From: Phytoseiulus persimilis
Lineage: Eukaryota > Arthropoda > Arachnida > Mesostigmata > Phytoseiidae
Direction of reading: 5' to 3'
NCBI GenBank assembly: GCA_037576195.1
Contig: CM075102.1
Span: forward strand, 12,892,745 to 12,956,744
Length of the DNA stretch: 64,000 bases
This document shows, piece by piece, positions 10,994 to 23,475 of this stretch. The notes below the pieces were generated by a model that saw only the letters and a program-made list of their open reading frames with translations, had not been told where the DNA came from and did no database searches. How positions within the stretch are numbered: the stretch's first letter is position 1; every line of letters begins with the position of its first letter. Made by a program: the position numbers and the translations under genes.

Positions 10994-12610
10994 CTGCAAA
11001 AGGATGGACCTAGCTTGAGAGCAGTCTCGTGAAAAGTCCGCGGATGCAGACCTATCCGGAAGTTTTGGGAACTGCTTGGTATCCCCCGAAAACACGGAAT
11101 GAACACTGAATCGGACGCGATTCACAAAAACTTCATGTCTGAGATGTCATAGCACTGTCAAACCACGAAAGAATGGATGTCAGCGAGCCCCGAGCAGAAT
11201 GATCGCGAGGGTGCCCCCGAAGACTGCGAGTGGCTTTCATGCGCTCTGATTGTGCTTCATGTCACGAATTCACTGCACCAGGGGACACTTTTTCGACTAA
11301 ATCCGAAACACACCTCGAACCGCATCGATGCTCCGTGGTCTTGTGACGTTTGACGGTGTCACCAAAACTGAGCTTACTTATGTAGTCGACTTTCCGTGAG
11401 TGAGTTATTTCTGGATCAAGCTTTCTCCTTGCTCTATAGGAAATCCGGCGGCGACGACGGCTGCGTACTGATCGGAATGTTCGAAAGTCAAAAGGCGTAA
11501 CTCTTGGCATAGCATCGACTAAGTAGGCTATGAAATTCGCCTTAGATTCTTCGACTTCCCTTCGCTCGATGCATGCGGAAATTCAGCGCTCTGGCGAAGC
11601 ATGGATCGGCTTTGACAGCCGCTCGACTTCACTGGCTTTCTGACTGTATTCATGACCATTCGCGGATGCTCTTGTTACAAAATCCATCCTTTTCTCCGAT
11701 TGTTTCTGTAGTCTGACTGCATTGAGGTGCTTCATAGGGGAAACATCGATTTTTCCGCGTAGCTCGTCATTTCTGCGTCGTTTGTCCAGGACACGGGAAT
11801 TTCCAGTGACGAAGTACCGGAAGCCAAGAGTCCACGTTCCGCTCGAAGACGTTGCATGACGAATGCATCGACGCAGGACTGCCACACTTGGCGACAAACG
11901 GGAGGGTTTGGCCCATCACTGGCAGCTCCACAATTTCACAGTGTTGGGTACCTGATGTTCTCATCACTGCGAATCGGAAGATTGGGGCTAACAAGGCGGG
12001 CGGAGGAAACGCGGTCAACTTGGCGCTCGTGAAGTAGAATGCGTTACGCGTTTGCCTAAAGTCTAGTATGGGTAGGTCGTGAAGGTGCGAGCCAATCAGT
12101 GATCACGAGACGTCGGGACTTCGGGTGCAGAAAACTCGGAAAAGGGCGAGAAGGTTGCAAGAATCCGGTTGGAAGGCTCTGAGAATCTTTGGAATCAGCG
12201 CTCACTATGGCGGCGGAAGTCTTGAAAGCCTAATGAAAAAAACGCGGCCATTGACTTGAATCGGAGCTACTTTTTCTGACATCCATCCATTGCACTTCGG
12301 AAACCATGATTCCGATAAGAGGGAATGCTCTTCCGAGTTAACCGGTTTTCAGGAGAAGACCCGCTCCATCGCATACTCACTTGTTCTTCTCGGGAGTTCT
12401 AGACGGGAGTTCTATCGTGAACGGAAGACCTCTGATGGTACTTTCGAGGCGACGAGAATGATACAATCTAAAACGAGGATATATTACTTACGATTTTATC
12501 ACCTCCTACCTCACTATCCTCACTATATTTAATCCGCTTCGTCTGTCAGTTTGTCTGTTCGTCAGCTTGTCCCCCTTATGAGTTTCGTAAAACCCTTGGG
12601 CACTGTCCGA

Positions 12611-12791
12611 GATTATTCCGGCATCAATCTGAGCATACTTTTCTGGGTCCGAGGAGGTGATTCCGGCGTGAATCTGACCTTATCATCCGGAGTCTGGGGA
12701 GGTGGTTTCGGACTCGATCTGACCATACTCTTCGGAGTTCAAGCAGGTGATCTCGGGGTCAACCTGACCACACTTTTTGAAGCTCGAGAAT
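12611..12791 (+). repeat. 45-bp tandem repeat, four units
   Basis: Four diverged units: 12611-12656, 12657-12701, 12702-12746 and 12747-12791. Each contains a core like TCTGACCATACTCTTCGGAG. The units differ at many positions, so the array is old. The same core occurs once, in opposite orientation, inside the MITE at 34288-34522. Confidence 0.8.
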
Positions 12792-13189
12792 GCTATTCGT
12801 TTCCTACACTCCCGAACCATATATCTGTCAAAATCCGCGAAGAGTCTGGCAAAAAGTTCACGAAGGCGAGAGCAACTCATGGCATTTCGGCGTAATTCCT
12901 CATCTCCAATAATCACGGCTGGCAAATCATTTGATACAGTTCCGTGGCCAGAACTGAGTAGTCCTCGGGTCATTCATGCCAGACTGAACAAGGAGTCAAT
13001 GGTATGGTATTTATCGATTCAGATGTGGTCTAGTGTGTTCATGTTGCCTCTGCCCCATTCCTCCTTTCATGTCAGGAGCTTTGCGGCAGATCATAGGTTT
13101 TCTTCTCCCAGTTTTCCGGGATTTGTTTCGTTTGTATCACGATGGAGGGATCTCTTATTTCCTCCTGTAGACCCAGTCTCAGACGGAAA

Positions 13190-13318
13190 TCCTTACCTTG
13201 AAGTATTCGTCGTCGCAGCCATAGATCACGTGTTTCATGGTTTCTTCATATATGCCGCATCGATGGCAGATGTGTTTGTTCACAATTTCATTGCCATCGA
13301 TATCTATATTGCAAATTC
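13190..13318 (-). mobile_element. LINE reverse-transcriptase C-terminal remnant (1)
   Basis: Minus-strand frame with a CxxC-H-C zinc-knuckle-like tail, CHRCGIYEETMKHVIYGC, followed by DDEYFK. This cysteine/histidine pattern lies at the C-terminus of many non-LTR retrotransposon polyproteins. Sequence on either side is interrupted by stops or shifts, so it is a degraded fragment. Confidence 0.6.
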
Positions 13319-14535
13319 ATGTAACAAATATAGGCTTCATTTGGCCAGGTGCCGCCCGCTCCAGATCTCCTACATAATCCAATCTTGCCCGTAACCGTAA
13401 CGAAACAGGAAAACAGGTTTTACACCACGCGAAGCGCCGCCCAATTTGATCAACAAAGCTCCGTGGCCTCTCGTGCGGTCTGTGCAGGACTCGTCGGCGC
13501 CTGTGCAGGATGCCGATGCATTCGGCTCCTGGTTCTCCTCGAATCGGACGCGTACCGTTGGGCGTAATCTCATTGGATATCGCTCCCGAGAGATATCACT
13601 CGTCCGAGAGGTGGGGCCTCGATGTTTCATGAGCGATACGAATTCTTTCGGAATCGAATCGACTGCCCGCACTAAGCGCCCCAGCCGGCATCAAGCCATC
13701 TGGGAATTCTGAGTTCTCGTTGATGGATCTGGCTTCGAAATGAGACGCCATGCGGCTGGAATTCGATGCTCAGCATGGCGCAAAGCGCTCTGATGTCAGT
13801 TGTCCACTGTACAGTTCATCAAGGCAATAAGACACGGGGAAGGCGGATGGCGAGCCCACCCGGGAGGTCGACCGCACTCGTCATGCGGAATGCGTGATGA
13901 TTGAAGCTCGTACTTCCAAGCACGGTTGATCCGTCAATCCAATAATCCTATTGGAAGTGATGGAAAAATTGATTGCTCACAAGTACGGGCTTCGGCAATG
14001 ACAGAGGGAGTCGCGGTCCCGGCCAGAACTCAAAGGAGCTATCTAATTTCATAAAAGTGGACACTCTATCGACTCCGAGAGTTGGCGCCGCATAAAGAGT
14101 GTTCCCAACCGAGTTTTGGGGGAATAACCTCCCACAACTTCATCTTCCGAAAGTCGACCACCATCGACCCGAAACTCGGGGCGCTGCAAGAACTGATTGG
14201 AAACTGTTGCTTGTCCGAGACTAGAATTGTCACAGTTCTGGCGAAGGAGTCGAGAGCTCTTCCACATCTTTCCTGTCTTGTCCACGATCAACTCCAGGAG
14301 AGCACTGTCTTGTTCCAATGTGCAAAGTTGGAGCCAAGAGGAACTCCGGATCCCCGAGCGGCCGTTCTGGTCGTATATGTGTACAGCATTCTGAAACCGC
14401 CGAGGGATGACTGGCTCGGGTCGGCATCGATGAGAAACTTCGTTAATTTCACGGTCCGCCAAAATGCATTGACCTCGTCCAAAGCTCGGCTGCCAGAACC
14501 TTGGCAGACCGCTCCCAAAGCCGCGGATCTCAGTG

Positions 14536-16914
14536 ATGGAAGAAGTTCTCAGACCGGTGGGTCCATGGCACAAATACATCTTCATGATAGCCTTGCTCGG
14601 TCACCTGCCATACGGTCTGCTGGCGATGAGTCTGAGTTTCATGGCACCCCGGATGGAGTTCTGGTGCAAGTCATGGCCGACTGAGACCACCATGGCGTCT
14701 AAAAACAGCTCATTCTCTGGAGACCAATGCGTGAAACAAGTCGGGAATCAAAGTGTGAAATGCACCAAGTGGGAATACGACCATTCGGTGCACCACAGGA
14801 CACTCATCGAGGAGGTGGGTACGCGCAGCCATGTTTGTCATTTTTTTCCCATGAAACTTCCATTTCTACGTACAGTAGAATCACCACATGGAGAGACAAT
14901 CAGCTTGCTCCGGGATTGAATCCATCGAACAACACAATTGCTTCCAGTGGAACGCCGTTTGTGATAACAACTGGATGCTTGCTGTGGCTCAGGGATCTAT
15001 CATGTTCGGCACGCTCGTCGGGTGTTTCGTCTTCGCGCACATCTCCGACTGGTATGGACGAAGACCATCTCTGATCTCGGCCCTGATAGTCGTGCTGATT
15101 ACGGGAGTGGCAAGCTCATTCACTCCAGGCTTCTGGATGTTCTGCGCGCTTCGTTTTATCATGGCAATAGGTCATGGCGGAAAGAGAATGGCAAACACTC
15201 TCGGTGGGTCGAGATTGGCTCAAGATTAACGGAGCCTAAGCTACATACTGTACGCCGGAGAGATCGGCCTCGAAGCTCCCTCTAAGAAATTCTATTTCCG
15301 TCAGCCGTTGAATCGGTTGGACCAGGACATCGGGCCATTGTGACGGTCGGCCAAGATCTTGGATGGTGTATCGGCATCGCGCTCACCCCTCTCGTGACAT
15401 ACCACGTCAGAGATTGGGTCTGGATTCAGAGGAGCGTTGTCGTTCCAGAAATTTTCTTCTTCTATCTGGCGTGGTTCGTCAACCTACGCGTAGCGGACCG
15501 TTGGGCTCCGGATCGAGTATTTTTTAGGTAGTGATTTGACCGTTCTGGCGTTTCGAGTGGGGGAATTTTCCAGGAAGGTGGATGAGTCCCCGAAATGGCT
15601 CCTTTCAACGGGCAGATACGATGAAGCCAAAGCATTGCTCGCAAGGATCATTGAAATAAATGGTCTCGACAGAAGCATCAACGTCAATGAAATCGTCGAA
15701 GCTGCAAAAGCAGCTCTACTCCTCGTAAGTCGGAGGGAATTTCGAACGAATCCCATTTGAACATCGTGAATGTTTATGGGGGAGAATTTCTTCCCCGGAA
15801 AGAAGATGACGCCGGAGTTTTTTCCGGGCTCCAGCTGACGAGCGTGATTCCATCCACAGGAGAAGAAGACACGAAAAGGACAGATTGGCGATCTCCTGAG
15901 AGAAGATGCTTTCTTCAAGCTCACGATGTCACACTGGATCCAATTGTGATTATTCGAATAATCTTTTCCGTTCCTCCTAAATCGACCTCATCGAGACGCC
16001 AGGGAGCTGACAGTTGCAGACGATTTTCAGCATGATCGTTATCCTCGTGTACTATCAAATGATCTACTTCATCGTCGACGTCGGTAGCGATCCATACTGG
16101 AGCGTAGTGTACATGGGGCTCTTTGAAATACCCGTCACAGTGGCTGCGTGGTACATCGTGCATACATTTCGCAGAAAACCGATCTATAACTGCTTCTACA
16201 CGATAGCTCTGATGTCGGCGACCGCTTTACTCTTTTCTGAAGAAGGTTAGATCAGCCGAGCAAGTTCGGTTCTGTTCTCGCCACTTGAGGCAACGAATGT
16301 GGATCAACGATCTAATGACCATTATGAGGTACCATTTCATCCCACAGACTCGGCGCTTCTGCGTACTGTGCTGGCAAATATTGGTAAAATGTCGGTGATG
16401 ATTCTCTACGGGTCCCTTACGGTACACGTTGCGGAATGCTTCCCAACTCCAGTGCGCTCGGTGGCCATTGGCACTTCACAAACGGCTTCAAGGCTTGGAG
16501 CGATCATTGCTCCCTTCCTGAAACAACTCGTAAGTCCGCAGCCTGCTACCGGATCATTTGGGGGGACTGTCGGCGACCGATGAATAACTCTCGTCTCATC
16601 GCCAATCTTCTGAGCTCGGAATTTTGATCGAATCCAAATCTTCCACCATTTCCATTCAAGGGTCTCGCGACGGCGACGTGGGTTCCGATATGCTTGACTG
16701 TGGTTCTGACCGCCATAGCGTTCTTCAGTTCCACCTCCCTTCCCGAAACGTTCGGCAGAGAGTTGCCTAACACGTTCCATGAAGCCAAACTCATGTTGCA
16801 GTAAGTTTCGGTCTCCGGAAGGTTTATTTCGCCTTCAGAAATGTGGATAATCAAACATATGCTCTTCGCAGGGAGTCATCGCCGAATCCGGGAGTTTCAC
16901 TGACCTCATCGTGA
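14536..16914 (+). CDS. SLC22-type organic cation/anion transporter, nine exons
   Basis: Polyspecific facilitative transporter of the major facilitator superfamily, in the plasma membrane. Exons: 14536-14814, 14948-15203, 15305-15473, 15574-15724, 15860-15945, 16031-16245, 16348-16529, 16661-16800 and 16872-16914. All introns are GT-AG and 71-133 bases long; phases agree throughout, giving 506 aa. Features in order: an N-terminal GPWHKYIFMIALLGHLPYG helix; an extracellular loop with NSS and NQS glycosylation sites; WNAVCDNNW, the equivalent of FDLVC in family members; the MFS motif SDWYGRRP; VGPGHRA before helix five; DESPKWLLSTGR, matching PESPRWL; helices such as MIVILVYYQMIYFIV; the second-half HVAECFPTPVRSVAIGTSQ, matching ELYPTxxRxxGxG; and LPETFGRELP, the terminal PET signature. 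No frame disruption. The start is the first ATG of exon one; an upstream coding exon is not excluded because an AG precedes it. The substrate cannot be inferred. Confidence 0.9.
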
Positions 16915-19900
16915 CATGTCGATATGTCTATTTGGAATTAGGTATTGACAAAAGTTTACATCTAGTGTAATATGTGGAAGAAATAAGATAATTAAACGCA
17001 ACGCTCCGGAGAGCTCGAGAACTGAGAGCCTCTCGAGCCCGCGGCTTACAAATTCAGATGACTGAAATACCTCAGAAAAGTTGACTATGTTCCCCATTTT
17101 TGAGGGGTTCCTCCATCGGGATGGAACGGACAATCTCAGGGCTCCGTGAGCAGAGGTTGAGCTTTAAGCTCGCCAGAGCAGTGCCATACTGTTGTTCCTC
17201 TGCGTTCGCGTCGTTGTTCGCTCCTGGAAATCGTAGATCTTCGCGCAGAGCATCTCTCGTACTCGCGGGAGGCGGTGTGACTCAAAGGGAAAGTCCAATT
17301 ACAGCATGCCCCATGATGAAGATCTTCGACATCATGAAACACAACCCGAGACGCTCGAAGTACGTGAGAGGCTCATAAGTAGGGATGACATGTTTGGGTG
17401 ATTTATCGTTTCACGACTAAACCCGCGTCCCGGAGAGCTGGAGACGCACGGAAGCGGACTTCTGTTGATCTCATTGATCGCAGCGGAAGTTCAATTTGCC
17501 TCATAAACAAAATCGTGTCCCAGAGTGCTCAGATGGCGCAAGTCTACTTAGCTCTCACTCGGAGCCCGGCAACACTTCCACGCTCCCAAACTCCCCACTC
17601 GTGTCTTCTGATAGGAAGGACTGGGCCTAAAGTTCTCAACAGCGTCAGAATGATGAAATGGAAGCAGCTTTGGGGAACCCGGGAGCATGGCGGCAAGAAG
17701 GAGGAACCCAAGCGGAAATTGAGGGACAAGGGCTACCTGCTGCACCGAGAATGGTTTCGAATACGCGGATAAAACCTCCGTCGACTTCGTTGATCCTGGC
17801 ACTTCAGCGTAGAAGTGTCGGGAGGTGTTGCCATCAAACTGAACGCTTGGTGAGAAGGATCCTGACGCATCCGGAGAAACGAACCTGAGCTCCGTGAACT
17901 GTCTCTCTCAACGTTACGACAAACAGTGACGTAGCCAGAGGGGGCTGAGCAGGCTCTAGCCCCTTCCACCCAACAACCAGTTAGCTCATGCTATCTGAGT
18001 CGAGCTTTCGAAACAAAATTTGGATCTCTAGCCTCTCCCAATGTATATATTGATATGGTAGAGACGATCAATAAAACCATCGACGCCCAGTTGAAGAGCC
18101 CAGATTCAAAACGTCATAACTCCAAATTCCTAACAATCGAGTTTCCAGTCAGGAATTCATCAAACCAATTTCCTACAACGTTAATTTGCGCTTCTCTCGG
18201 AAACGCTTCGTTTCTGTTTCTCTCCCCTACCAACTTTCACAAGAAAGACGCAAAAGGACGTTGTCGCGGACGGGTTTGATGAGCCTCTGACTGACAATTC
18301 GACTTTAAGAAGTTCGGGGTTACGACGTTTTGCATCTGGGCTCTTCAATTACAGAGGAACGGGAACCTTGATCGCCTCTCTGAGGTTTCAACTCCGTCGT
18401 AGGCTCTTGTTGTTTCTGACAGTCGGGTGACAACAGATGGGTTAATTGGTCACATTCGATGAATAATCAGATTCACGTTATATGTATACACATGGATGGA
18501 TTTCATAGATTCTCCATGAGTGGTTTCGTGGAAGATAAATGGAAGCTTTCCCAGGGTGTTACAGAACACGCAGAAGGTAGGCGGACGGAGAAAGTTTCAG
18601 CTCCCTCCTCAGGGAAAATACTGGCTTCGGCCATGACTGCGACGCACCTGTGATGTCAGTCCGCGTTGTTCCTCAGCCGTGACAACCCGCCTCTTTATCT
18701 CATCGAGTTCCATTCCGCGAGTCACGAGCTGGTCGTGTTAACTCTATTTTATACGATTTAATTGCTCCCCGCCCTCAAAAAGAAAAAAGAAAAGAAAATA
18801 AAAAGAAAATAAAATAAAGCCGCTTCCCCGCTGGACACGTCGCGCGCGCGCGTCGGGGTCGAAATGGTGATTTGGGATCGGAGTGCTCACGGGCTGTTAG
18901 ATCTTAGTCCGTGCCACGGAGAAAGATGAAACGAAAAATTCACACTCCACAATTATTCAAGGAAGTTTCACACAAGGCCCTCCGTGTACAATTCTCTCCC
19001 TCGGTATTGTGATGACATTCAATAAACGGAAGCTTATTCTCAACACCAAGAATCTCTCTCTCGCCGGTTTGGCAAACCGGGCACGACTCGAGCCAGATGC
19101 GCCAGTGGTGACCACGGTCAATGGACCTTACGATCATGAGGTGAGCGAAGGTGTTCGCCGCTGCGTTGGCGAGGGGAAAATTCGCAGGTTTTCTGCGAGT
19201 AGAAGAGCTAAAAACACTGGTGTGGGGTCTGCGTTGCTCCGCTCGAGGAGCGCAGGAGCTGTCCTTTACGAACTTCATGGAGAAGAGAAAATTACAGATT
19301 TAGGAATAAATTCCTGCAAGCTTCCCACCGTTGAAGCTAAGATTTGAATCCTGGAACGTGCGACCCACGTGAAGTTACAACGGTCCAATGTCCGCCTCGC
19401 TCGTCGATCAATGAAAATTCCCCCAATGATGAACTTGCAAGAAATATAAGTCTCAAAACTTCAAATCCTGGGTGTGCGCTTCCAAATGAAAGTCAACCCC
19501 TTGAGTTTTTCGCGCTTTCTAGTTGCAAAGCCTCTCCAAAAGGTTTACAATATCACTGTACATCGGTTCGTCCCCAGGGACTCCGATGATTGAGACACGT
19601 CGCATCAAGCTGTCAACAAAGTTTTTCGCGAAACTCAGAGATCCCTGTGCCGGTCAGGTACAGTAAAGAACGAAGAGATACACGAATCGGAAACACCATT
19701 CCCGACTCTACGGGCATTTGGTGGAGTCAAAGCCGAGACGGGAGGCGAGGAAATTTAAAGTCATCTTTCGACTCGAATCCCCAATGAGTTTCGCAGAATG
19801 GCCTCCAGAGAAGAGAATGATGATGAAGGTGAGAATGGACTTCAGAATTTGAACGTCTTAGGGCGAACCAACGAAGATTCCCACCTTACATCCGAAACCC

Positions 19901-20936
19901 GATTGAATGGCCTGGCCGACCTCCGATCAGCTGGAGTCAACCGGCCGAGATCGGAAGAGGACTTTCTGTTGTGATGAGGACTGAGAAAGGACAGTGGCGT
20001 AGTGACCCTCGACGATGCCCAGATGTATTCCACATCCATGTGGATGAGCGGAATGGAGACACATGGATGTGAAAGGGACAGCTCAAACTCGGATACTGAT
20101 TGATCTCCAATGAGATCTTCATGAGACTTCACTCGTCGTCGGTTGATGTATATGAGCGAAGACAGGATTCACGGGTTTCGAGGGTACCCGTTCACAAACC
20201 GGTGTACCCGTCCCTCATTTCCGTGTCGATCCAGGAGTTCCTTCTATTGCTGTACGAAGTTATCGAGCTCTTATGAAATATAATGCAAGTGAGCACTACT
20301 TGATGTAGCGGGTTAGCGAACGCTCGTCCAAGCGACCGCAGCGGTGGTGCCTTCCTCTGGCGGAATACAATATACATAGTCATCGGCATCGCCACGTTTC
20401 ACCCGAGCTTCGTGACACTGCTCCTATCAGAGGCAGCATAATTAGATGATTGATCAGATTATTCCATGAGTCGATCGGGGGCCTGTCCACGGCCAATGAA
20501 ATCTTCGTGAGTTTGTGGAACACTGAGATTGATCTTTGTATCTAAGAGCGCTTCCCAAAACTAACCGATGCTGCTTGCTGTAAACTTTTGAGGCTCTGAA
20601 ACTGAGGTGATATCGGCGCCCTCTGGTGAATCGTTCGCCAATCTCCAGCCTCGCGCTCCTCAACACCCCTTTGGGGAGCAAATAGGAGTGGAAAACGGTC
20701 GGCGTGTGAATCCGCCGGCTGCACTCAGGCGACAACAAAGCCGATCACTCCCGCACATCAGTTTTGTATCGCCCGCTTCCGCCACCTGTGAAGACCTCAA
20801 ACCCTTCATGGAAGAGAGGATGTTTTCAGAGGCGCAGTGGAACCCGTCAGCATCAGCGGTAGCTTCGGCTCTCAGGTCCTCGCGTGAACGGTGCCGAGAT
20901 TGTTCCTCCCCAGTATCGCAACTCCAGTCAACCGAG
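16915..20936. other. Intergenic, no supported gene
   Basis: No coding exons I trust. The only notable features are an A-rich tract with G interruptions (18776-18819) and a short CG-alternating stretch just after it (18841-18851). The 5' part of the TMEM35-type transcript probably lies in the last 300 bases: the reading frame is open upstream of its ATG back to 20607, but conserved sequence begins only at MARSAV. Confidence 0.5.
18776..18819 (+). repeat. A-rich low-complexity tract
   Basis: Purine tract of A runs interrupted by single G or T, 44 bases. It could be the tail of a decayed retroelement, but no element body is visible beside it. Confidence 0.7.
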
Positions 20937-22122
20937 ATGGCTAGATCAGCCGTCCTCATCGGGCTCTCCTCCTTCCTGGGCTTATTTTTCATTTTCATTG
21001 GTCCATGAAAATCACTCCCAACATCAATTGGGAAATGCACCGCGAAATCGTGAGTTTGATTCCACTGAGGACTTCTGGAGCAACTTTCTCCAAGGAGAGC
21101 TCAGATTATGCTTTTCGAGAGCTCAGACCATATCTTCGAAGCAGTTGTAAACGCTCAACTCAAATCGACTCGTGTGCGGATAACGGATCATTCCGGAATG
21201 ATTTTCCAGCGAAGGAACTTCTTCAGCTACGCAAGAGTATTTCCTTGGAATCTGGTCTCCAGTATAAACTCAGTCCGACAATCTTGCGCCAGTCAGTCGG
21301 CTGGACTGAGGTGTGTTGCGGAACCACGCTGCTTCTAATTCCCGGTAAGGTCTCGGTGTTAAATTTTCGCCGCAAACCAGAACCCTCGTCTGCGTACGGT
21401 TCTGCGCAGCATCCAGAGAAAGACACGTTTCGGTTGGGCGATAACCGCGGAAGGAGTGCCGGGGAATGAGATATTACTCCTTGTTTCAGGACGAATCAAG
21501 CAATTAGCTAATGCCTGCCTTCTCGTTCTGTGTTGTGGAGCCATTTACACTCATTCGATGCTTTGGTGAGTACGCAGGGAGCCTGGAGATCAGCGAACTG
21601 GATGTTCGTAATTAGCCGAGAATTCGGTTCATCTCTTCCGTTTACTGTCGACGACGAGACGTCTCGATCTCTTCGCAAATAACAGCTCGCTGCTGTTTGA
21701 GGCAATGAGCCCGCTATGTTCCGTCGCGACGGACGAACGAGTTGAAGCCTCAAATCTCTTCCAGGGATCCGTTCGAGCGAATGGCCCCGTCCCTGTTCTT
21801 CACGCTGCTCCTCCTGTGCCGTATGGTCGTATTCTATCAGGTACGTCCCCACTGGAACTTGGAAAACTGCCGTTCTCGCTAATTTACGTCGTCACGCAAG
21901 CACTACCGGACCTGATCTCACTGTATTCCGCCCCTTAATTAGGTCCAGAATAAAGAACGAATCCTCGAGGAAGAGAAATTGCTCAAGGCAAGACGTGAGA
22001 AGGAAACTCGAAAAGCACAAACACCTGCCACCAAGGAGCGTGTCGGCGCCCCGCAGAGCAAACCTCCAGCTGCGAAGAAAGGGTCGAAGAAGAAACGGCG
22101 CAAGGGCAAGAAGCAGGAGTAG
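20937..22122 (+). CDS. TMEM35: TMEM35/NACHO-type acetylcholine-receptor chaperone homologue; two apparent 1-base gaps
   Basis: Four-helix ER membrane protein; the vertebrate relative NACHO helps assemble nicotinic receptors. Exons: 20937-21049, 21210-21344, 21490-21565, 21765-21840, 21943-22122. Conserved pieces: GLFFIFIGP then MKITPNINWEMHREI; RRNFFSYARVFP; LRQSVGWTEVCCGTTLLLIPG; GRIKQLANACLLVLCCGAIY; THSML-DPFERMAPSLFF; and the terminal helix LLLLCRMVVFYQ. The tail is a long Lys/Arg-rich segment ending KKRRKGKKQE. Splice sites are canonical and phases agree only if one base is added in exon 1 (about 21003-21005, between IGP and MKIT, where the literal frame hits a stop) and one in exon 2 (about 21241-21247, in YARVFP-LES). 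With both the product is about 193 aa; the human protein is 167. Either the assembly lacks two bases or the gene is recently broken. Confidence 0.8.
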
Positions 22123-23130
22123 GCCAGATCCCAAAAGAGAAGCCACATGGACGATTCAAAGATATTGTACCTTGAAGTCGAAAGGAATGTGTGTCGGTAG
22201 CTAATCAGCATTTCTCCAAAACGGCAGCTGTGGCGGAACTCGTTATTTTTGAACAGACCATTGCCTCGAAACGGCGGTTTTCGGTGTCCTTGCACGCCGT
22301 GTCGACATCGAATCAGTTCTCCGTATTAACTCTTACTGGAGCCCGCAGCTGATGCTGTGTAAATAAGTTGCTGTCGCTGAGTCATTCCGGTCGGTCCCAC
22401 GAGTCAAAAAGAGCGATACGTTATTCTCGAGGCCCAAACCGGTAAGAAGACACTGTGCGTATGTCTCGACTCTGGGATATTCCGGAAAAGCCCGCTCCGG
22501 GATCAAGCTTCATCATTCCACGCAGTTTATCAACCAATTAAGTAGAATCGGTGTCGCCGTCGACGGCTCAGAAGTCACGAGGCACGATGAACGACGAGTG
22601 CTAAGGACGGCTCCGAATCCATCTGAAGGATTCTAGGACTTTTGTGGCGGCAATAAATACGGTCTCGATTGAGACAACTTGTAGATCGCGAATCTTCTAT
22701 GCATCTTCTTCATCGGATTTCTGGATAGGGATCGCAGACTCGGACTTGGATTTGACTGATATTCTTGGAGGTATTCGACGTTTTGCGGTCCTCGTAAGCC
22801 ATGCATCGTTGTCCGCCTGCAAAAAATCGAGTGTGTACCCGCCTGCCTGCAGTCTCGTGACTCGCCGTTGGATGACCATCCCGATCGACAGCGATTCGAG
22901 GGACGAGGTCACAAGATGGTCGCATTACTAGACTGGAATCCGAATTCTTACAGCATTGTGTGCCAGGATAAGTCAGGACATAATGGGTCCGCGAAACTTT
23001 ACTCCAATGCGAGACACAAGCGCCTGCTGCTGGATGAGCATGGGTATAGATTTGATTTGATTTCATTGGACCTTACATATGCACATATGTTCCCTTTCGT
23101 TTCAGGGGTGAATTGTATTGCGTTCACAGA

Positions 23131-23475
23131 TCATAGTTCGTTGTTCTCCCATCGCCTTAGGATATCCATCGTCCTTCTCAGGTCCCTCGCTGTTGAATCA
23201 GGGTGAAGTCCTAGTCGGTGCGCGAATTCCGTCTGGGAGTATTTTCCTTCCTCGCATTCCAGAATGACATGTTTGTCGGTTTCCGGGGCTCCACATCGGG
23301 CGCATTTCATGTCTATGGAAGGGTCTCGGGAGTTTTGTCGGCTCTTGGTGTTGAGCATTCCTGCTCTGGCTAGCGCCAATAACCGACTGCCCCGCGAGTT
23401 ATCGTATAGTTCCCTCTCGAGACCTCGAGTCTCATTGAACTGTCGATAAACAGTCAATGTGGATCTGTATTCCAT
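23131..23475 (-). mobile_element. LINE reverse-transcriptase C-terminal tail (2)
   Basis: A 114-codon open frame ending in a stop. It reads STLTVYRQFNETRG, then ELYDNSRGSRLLALARAGML, then the zinc-knuckle pattern CARCGAPETDKHVILEC, then a short helical end. This is the typical C-terminus of a non-LTR retrotransposon family common in ticks and mites. No upstream polymerase motifs remain in frame, consistent with a 5'-truncated insertion. Confidence 0.75.

Larger units (their letters stand above)
10994..14535. other. Intergenic stretch with repeats
   Basis: No gene I can support. It should contain the missing first exon and promoter of the Pro/His-rich gene just above 10993. It also contains a 45-bp minisatellite (12611-12791) and a LINE tail (13190-13318). 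Open frames at 11583-12018 and 14049-14684 occur on both strands and show no family resemblance. Confidence 0.5.

Noticed and set aside
20607..20936. N-terminal extension of TMEM35
   Set aside because: The frame is open upstream, but conserved family sequence begins at MARSAV and the upstream part has no hydrophobic leader.
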